Origin: Mycolicibacterium sp. TUM20985
Lineage (GTDB): Bacteria; Actinomycetota; Actinomycetes; Mycobacteriales; Mycobacteriaceae
Assembly: GCF_030295745.1 (NCBI RefSeq)
Contig: NZ_AP027291.1
Coordinates: 5,990,105-6,054,104 of the forward strand
DNA length: 64,000 bases
Direction of reading: 5' to 3'
Position 1 is the first letter of the stretch. Each line of letters begins with the position of its first letter. A program made the translations under genes and the position numbers. Under the pieces are notes generated by a model, which ran no database searches, had not been told where the DNA came from, and saw nothing but the letters and a program-made list of their open reading frames with translations. Of this stretch, positions 61,152 to 64,000 are shown in pieces.

Positions 61152-62270
61152 TCAGGGCCTTCGCTTCTTGGGTCGATTGTTGGTGCGGCGGGGCGCACGG
61201 TTGGCTCCCCCGGCGGCCTTGGAGACGGCGGGCTTTCCGTTGGGGCTGGGCGTCACCGTCGACCCGAGGGCCGGCGTGGCGGGAGCCTCGGTCGCGGCAT
61301 CCTCCGGCTCGACCGAATCGATCGGCTCGGGAGCGACGCCGTTCGTCGGTGGCCGCTTGCGCTTGACCTTCGGCTTGGAACCCGGGGTCGGAGCATTCGA
61401 CGCGCGTCGCGCGAGCTCCTCCTCCTTCTTGAGTTCCTCTTCCTTCTCTATGCGGCCGAACACGAGGTGCTGCTGACCGTAGGTCCAGATGTTGTTGGCC
61501 ACCCAGTACAGGATGACCGCGAGCGGAAGGAATGGTCCACCGACGACGACGCCCAGCGGGAACACGTACAACGCAAGCTTGTTCATCATCGCGGTCTGAG
61601 GATTGGCCGACGCCTCCACGCTCTGCCGGGCGACCGACGCGCGGCTGTTGAAGTGCGTGGCGATACCGGCCAGGATCATCAGCGGGACGCCGACGGCGAT
61701 GACGGCGATGCGGTCGAATTCGTCGAACGCGCCGAGGCCGACGGTCTGGATCATCGAGGCGCCGAGCGGGGCGCCGAACAGATTCGCGTCGAGGAAGTGC
61801 CCGACGTCGGTGGCGCTGAAGAGGTAGTTGCCGAGCGAACGGTTCTCCTCGACCGACAGCCCCAGCCGACCGAAGCCGGTCTGGGTCCGGTTGAACGAGT
61901 TCAACACGTGATAGAGACCGATGAACACCGGGATCTGCGCCAGCATCGGCAGGCAGCCGAGGATCGGGTTGAACCCGTGGTCCTTTTGCAGCTTCTGCAT
62001 CTCCAATGCCATCCGCTGGCGGTCCTTGCCGTACTTCTTCTGCAGCGCCTTGATCTGTGGCTGCAACTCCTGCATCTGCCGGGTGGTCCGGATCTGGCGG
62101 ACGAACGGCTTGTAGAGGATCGCGCGCAGCGTGAAGACGAGGAACATCACCGCCAGTGCCCAGGCGAAGAAGTTCGACGGGCCCAGCACGAAGGCGAACG
62201 CTTTGTACCAGAGCCACATGATCGCCGACACCGGGTAGTAGATGATGTCGAGACTGAACCAATTAAACAA
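61152..62270 (-). CDS. yidC: Membrane protein insertase YidC
   Basis: This 372-residue insertase has five membrane helices and the conserved block SNFFAWALAVMFLVFTLRAILYKPFVRQIRTTRQMQELQPQIKALQKKYGKDR. The cytoplasmic loop and C-terminal Lys/Arg-rich tail (NNRPKKRRP) bind ribosomes. I chose a TTG start at 62270 because a GAGGAG ribosome site precedes it and it gives the usual FSLDIIYYPVSAIMW beginning; an open frame to 62348 has no such site. It overlaps yidD by 8 bp. Confidence 0.93.
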   Translation of the reverse strand: MFNWFSLDIIYYPVSAIMWLWYKAFAFVLGPSNFFAWALAVMFLVFTLRAILYKPFVRQIRTTRQMQELQPQIKALQKKYGKDRQRMALEMQKLQKDHGFNPILGCLPMLAQIPVFIGLYHVLNSFNRTQTGFGRLGLSVEENRSLGNYLFSATDVGHFLDANLFGAPLGASMIQTVGLGAFDEFDRIAVIAVGVPLMILAGIATHFNSRASVARQSVEASANPQTAMMNKLALYVFPLGVVVGGPFLPLAVILYWVANNIWTYGQQHLVFGRIEKEEELKKEEELARRASNAPTPGSKPKVKRKRPPTNGVAPEPIDSVEPEDAATEAPATPALGSTVTPSPNGKPAVSKAAGGANRAPRRTNNRPKKRRP

Positions 62271-62535
62271 ACGAATCGCTCCTCTGCGTCGTGCTCTCCA
62301 CGGCCCCGCCAGAGTCCGCCGGTCGCTCCGGAATCGGATCCCATCCACCTCGGTGCCACGGGCCGCACTTGGCCAGGCGTAACAAGGACAACCAGCTTCC
62401 CCGCACCAACCCGAACTCGCGCAACGCGTCGACGGCGTACTGACTGCACGTCGGCGTGAATCGGCAAGAGGGAGGTCGGAGCGGCGAGATCATCGTGCGG
62501 TACAGCTCGATGACAAAGATGAAGGCGCGGCTCAT
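62263..62535 (-). CDS. yidD: Membrane protein insertion factor YidD
   Basis: This 90-residue protein has the YidD motif CRFTPTCSQYAVDALREFG and the nearby KCGPWHRGGWDPIP. It is a small membrane-associated helper of YidC. It overlaps rnpA by four bases and yidC by eight, so the three are co-translated. The C-terminus is shorter than I recall for M. tuberculosis. Confidence 0.94.
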   Translation of the reverse strand: MSRAFIFVIELYRTMISPLRPPSCRFTPTCSQYAVDALREFGLVRGSWLSLLRLAKCGPWHRGGWDPIPERPADSGGAVESTTQRSDSFV

Positions 62536-62891
62536 CGCCGGGCTCCGGAGTTCGCATCCACTCGACGGAGCGCTGTGCGCAGTTCTTGTTCGAGTCGGCC
62601 GGAAATGGTGTGTCGGCTGCTGGGTAGCGCGCGGATCACCACTCTGTCACCTGGCCCAAGATCTTCGATCACTTCACGGGCGACGTGCCGCAGCATCCTC
62701 GATACCCGGTGCCGCTGCACGGCGTTGCCGACCGACTTCGACACTACGAGCCCGATCCTCGGCAATCCCGCCTCGGGGTCGGATGCCTTCAAGGCGTGCA
62801 CGACGAGATCGGGTTGCGCAGCGCGGACACCACGACTCACCGTGAGTCCGAAGTCCGTCGACCGCGTCATCCGGTACTGAGCCGGAAGCAC
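62532..62891 (-). CDS. rnpA: Ribonuclease P protein component
   Basis: This 119-residue protein is the protein subunit of RNase P, which trims the 5' ends of tRNAs. It has the RNR signature VSKSVGNAVQRHRVSRMLRHV. The start is a GTG at 62891, giving MLPAQYRM. It lies 21 bp downstream of rpmH in the same direction, as in nearly all bacteria. Confidence 0.95.
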   Translation of the reverse strand: MLPAQYRMTRSTDFGLTVSRGVRAAQPDLVVHALKASDPEAGLPRIGLVVSKSVGNAVQRHRVSRMLRHVAREVIEDLGPGDRVVIRALPSSRHTISGRLEQELRTALRRVDANSGARR

Positions 62892-62912
62892 CGCGCTAAA
62901 TCCTGCGTCGAA

Positions 62913-63056
62913 TCACGCAGTGAGAGAACGACGGCCCTTGCCACGCCGGCCCGACACGATCGCGCGGCCAGCACGCGTGCGCATCCGCAGCCGGAAACCG
63001 TGCACCTTGGCACGACGCCGGTTGTTGGGCTGAAAGGTCCGCTTGCCCTTGGCCAC
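62913..63056 (-). CDS. rpmH: 50S ribosomal protein L34
   Basis: This 47-residue basic protein reads MAKGKRTFQPNNRRRAK … MRTRAGRAIVSGRRGKGRR, the standard L34 pattern. It starts at a GTG at 63056 behind a GAGGAGAAG ribosome site. It is the first gene of the rpmH-rnpA-yidD-yidC-jag-rsmG-parA-parB series, divergent from dnaA. Confidence 0.97.
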   Translation of the reverse strand: MAKGKRTFQPNNRRRAKVHGFRLRMRTRAGRAIVSGRRGKGRRSLTA

Positions 63057-63614
63057 GGCTACTTCTCCTCAATGAAGGTTGCGACTACCCCATCAGGCGC
63101 ATGAGTCCATGTCCATCTGGGAGCAGCCGCGTTTCGTATGCTTCGTTCGTCTCGCTTGCTAGCCCCGGCGCGTGAACCCAATGATCCGAGTCGCAGCCGT
63201 ATCGCCACGTTCGGGCGACTGTTCGAGGGTACTGAGGAGATTTCCCTAGGTCAAACCTGCTTCTCCGGATGCTGGATCGACCTCAACAATCACACTAGTT
63301 GCCATTCAACGCGGGAGCCTGCTACGGCCCCCTTGAATGTTGCAGAACTGTTGGCACCCGGCAATAAAACTGTTAGCTTCTGCCAAGGCCATTTCAGACG
63401 AGACGGCGCTGAACGAAGAAGTGAGGACGGCCGCGCGACCGCGAGCCCACGGGGTACTCACACCGTGTCGAGCAGCGGGAATGCAGCCTCCACACCAGTA
63501 CGTGAACGACACAACGACCGGTGTCGGTTATCCACAGACTGTGGATAACCATGTGGACATCCGGTCAATGTCCATTCGGCCAACCCTGCCTGGCCCAGAG
63601 GGAGAGCGTCTCCG
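63057..63614. other. rpmH-dnaA intergenic region (origin-proximal)
   Basis: These 558 bases hold no gene. They must carry the divergent rpmH and dnaA promoters. The segment is clearly richer in A and T than its surroundings around 63290-63400 (for example AATAAAACTGTTAG). DnaA boxes lie at 63528-63560. The functional origin in mycobacteria is usually placed in the dnaA-dnaN gap beyond this window, so this part is the dnaA control region. Confidence 0.75.
63528..63560. promoter_or_regulatory. DnaA-box cluster upstream of dnaA
   Basis: TTATCCACA (63528-63536) and its exact inverse TGTGGATAA (63540-63548) form a palindrome, followed by TGTGGACAT (63552-63560). The two first boxes are perfect matches to the consensus. 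They are about 55-85 bases before the dnaA start, suited to autoregulation by DnaA. Confidence 0.92.
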
Positions 63615-64000
63615 TTGACTGCAGACCCCGACCCGCCGTTCGTCGCAATTTGGAACGACGTCGTTGCGGAACTCAACGGCGACATGGTTCCCGACGCGGC
63701 CTTGGGCTTCTCCGCACCGATCCTCACACCTCAGCAAAGAGCCTGGCTGAAGTTGGTCAAGCCACTCGTCATCGCCGAGGGGTTTGCCCTGCTGTCGGTT
63801 CCCACGCCGTTCGTGCAGAACGAGATCGAACGACACCTTCGCGAACCGATCATCTCGAGCCTCAGCCGTCGCCTTGGTCAGCGCGTCGAACTGGGCGTTC
63901 GGATCGCAACTCCGGATCCAGAATCCACTCACGACGACGAGATCCGCGTCGACTCGTCCGCCGACCCCGACGAGGTCGACGACGACAAGGAAGCCTTGGC
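63615..64000 (+). CDS. dnaA: Chromosomal replication initiator DnaA, N-terminal part
   Basis: The first 128 codons are present and the window ends inside the gene. The sequence TADPDPPFVAIWNDVVAELN and LLSVPTPFVQNEIERHL is the N-terminal domain I of mycobacterial DnaA, followed by the start of the acidic linker (DPDEVDDDKE). I chose the TTG at 63615, which has a GAGGGAGAG ribosome site about 9 bases upstream and matches the usual start in fast-growing mycobacteria. Confidence 0.95.
   Translation, partial: MTADPDPPFVAIWNDVVAELNGDMVPDAALGFSAPILTPQQRAWLKLVKPLVIAEGFALLSVPTPFVQNEIERHLREPIISSLSRRLGQRVELGVRIATPDPESTHDDEIRVDSSADPDEVDDDKEAL

Overview
The window is high-GC chromosomal DNA from a rapidly growing mycobacterium (Mycolicibacterium type). 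Its right edge reaches the replication-origin region: the last genes are parB, parA, rsmG, jag, yidC, yidD, rnpA and rpmH on the minus strand, then the start of dnaA on the plus strand. From about 13.3 kb onward nearly every gene can be matched from memory to a Mycobacterium tuberculosis counterpart. The dnaB to Rv0036c-like block lies to the left of the origin and is inverted compared with M. tuberculosis. I recall M. smegmatis having the same layout as this window. No database search was possible; family names and Rv numbers are from recall of the protein sequences.

Region 1 (1-13.2 kb) is accessory. It opens with the 3' end of a multi-ubiquitin-like gene, followed by an overlapping E2-like gene and a JAB-E1 fusion gene, together a prokaryotic ubiquitin-like conjugation operon. 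Next come two tandem paralogous genes that each encode an Mrr-type nuclease domain, an SF2 helicase and an array of helicase-associated (HA) repeats, six in the first and nine in the second. Their cores have the same length, and their first 251 bp are almost identical although the following sequence has diverged. An intact IS21-family element (9803-12444, istA/istB, 6-bp target duplication) follows, inserted in what looks like a small minus-strand reading frame. The remaining 0.8 kb is non-coding and rich in inverted repeats. The region resembles a defence island placed against the core gene dnaB.

Region 2 (13.2-24.9 kb) holds dnaB (no intein), the rpsF-ssb-rpsR-rplI operon, the DUF5318-ponA1-GT87-SRPBCC overlapping cluster, a DUF1707 membrane protein, a PadR regulator and ino1. 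Region 3 (24.9-44.3 kb) holds an esterase, a Tat-exported PhoX-type lipoprotein, an F420-type oxidoreductase, a GntR regulator, a two-gene polar amino-acid ABC transporter with a fused binding protein and permease, a MarR regulator, glucosylglycerate hydrolase, an SDR, an amidase, leuS, an Mtc28-like secreted protein, algH/YqgE, an MFS transporter and a DinB-like protein. PhoX, the ABC transporter, ggH, the SDR and the amidase are extra compared with M. tuberculosis as I recall it.

Region 4 (44.3-57.6 kb) is the pcnA / mutT4 / Rv3909-like / murJ (mviN) / sigM / trxB / trxC / cwlM cluster, which links cell-wall synthesis with thiol stress. Here the anti-SigM gene is reduced to an 82-residue cytosolic fragment, and a small secreted-protein gene on the opposite strand separates it from sigM. 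Region 5 (57.6-64 kb) is the chromosome partition and origin-proximal cluster, with two perfect parS sites and a DnaA-box cluster upstream of dnaA.
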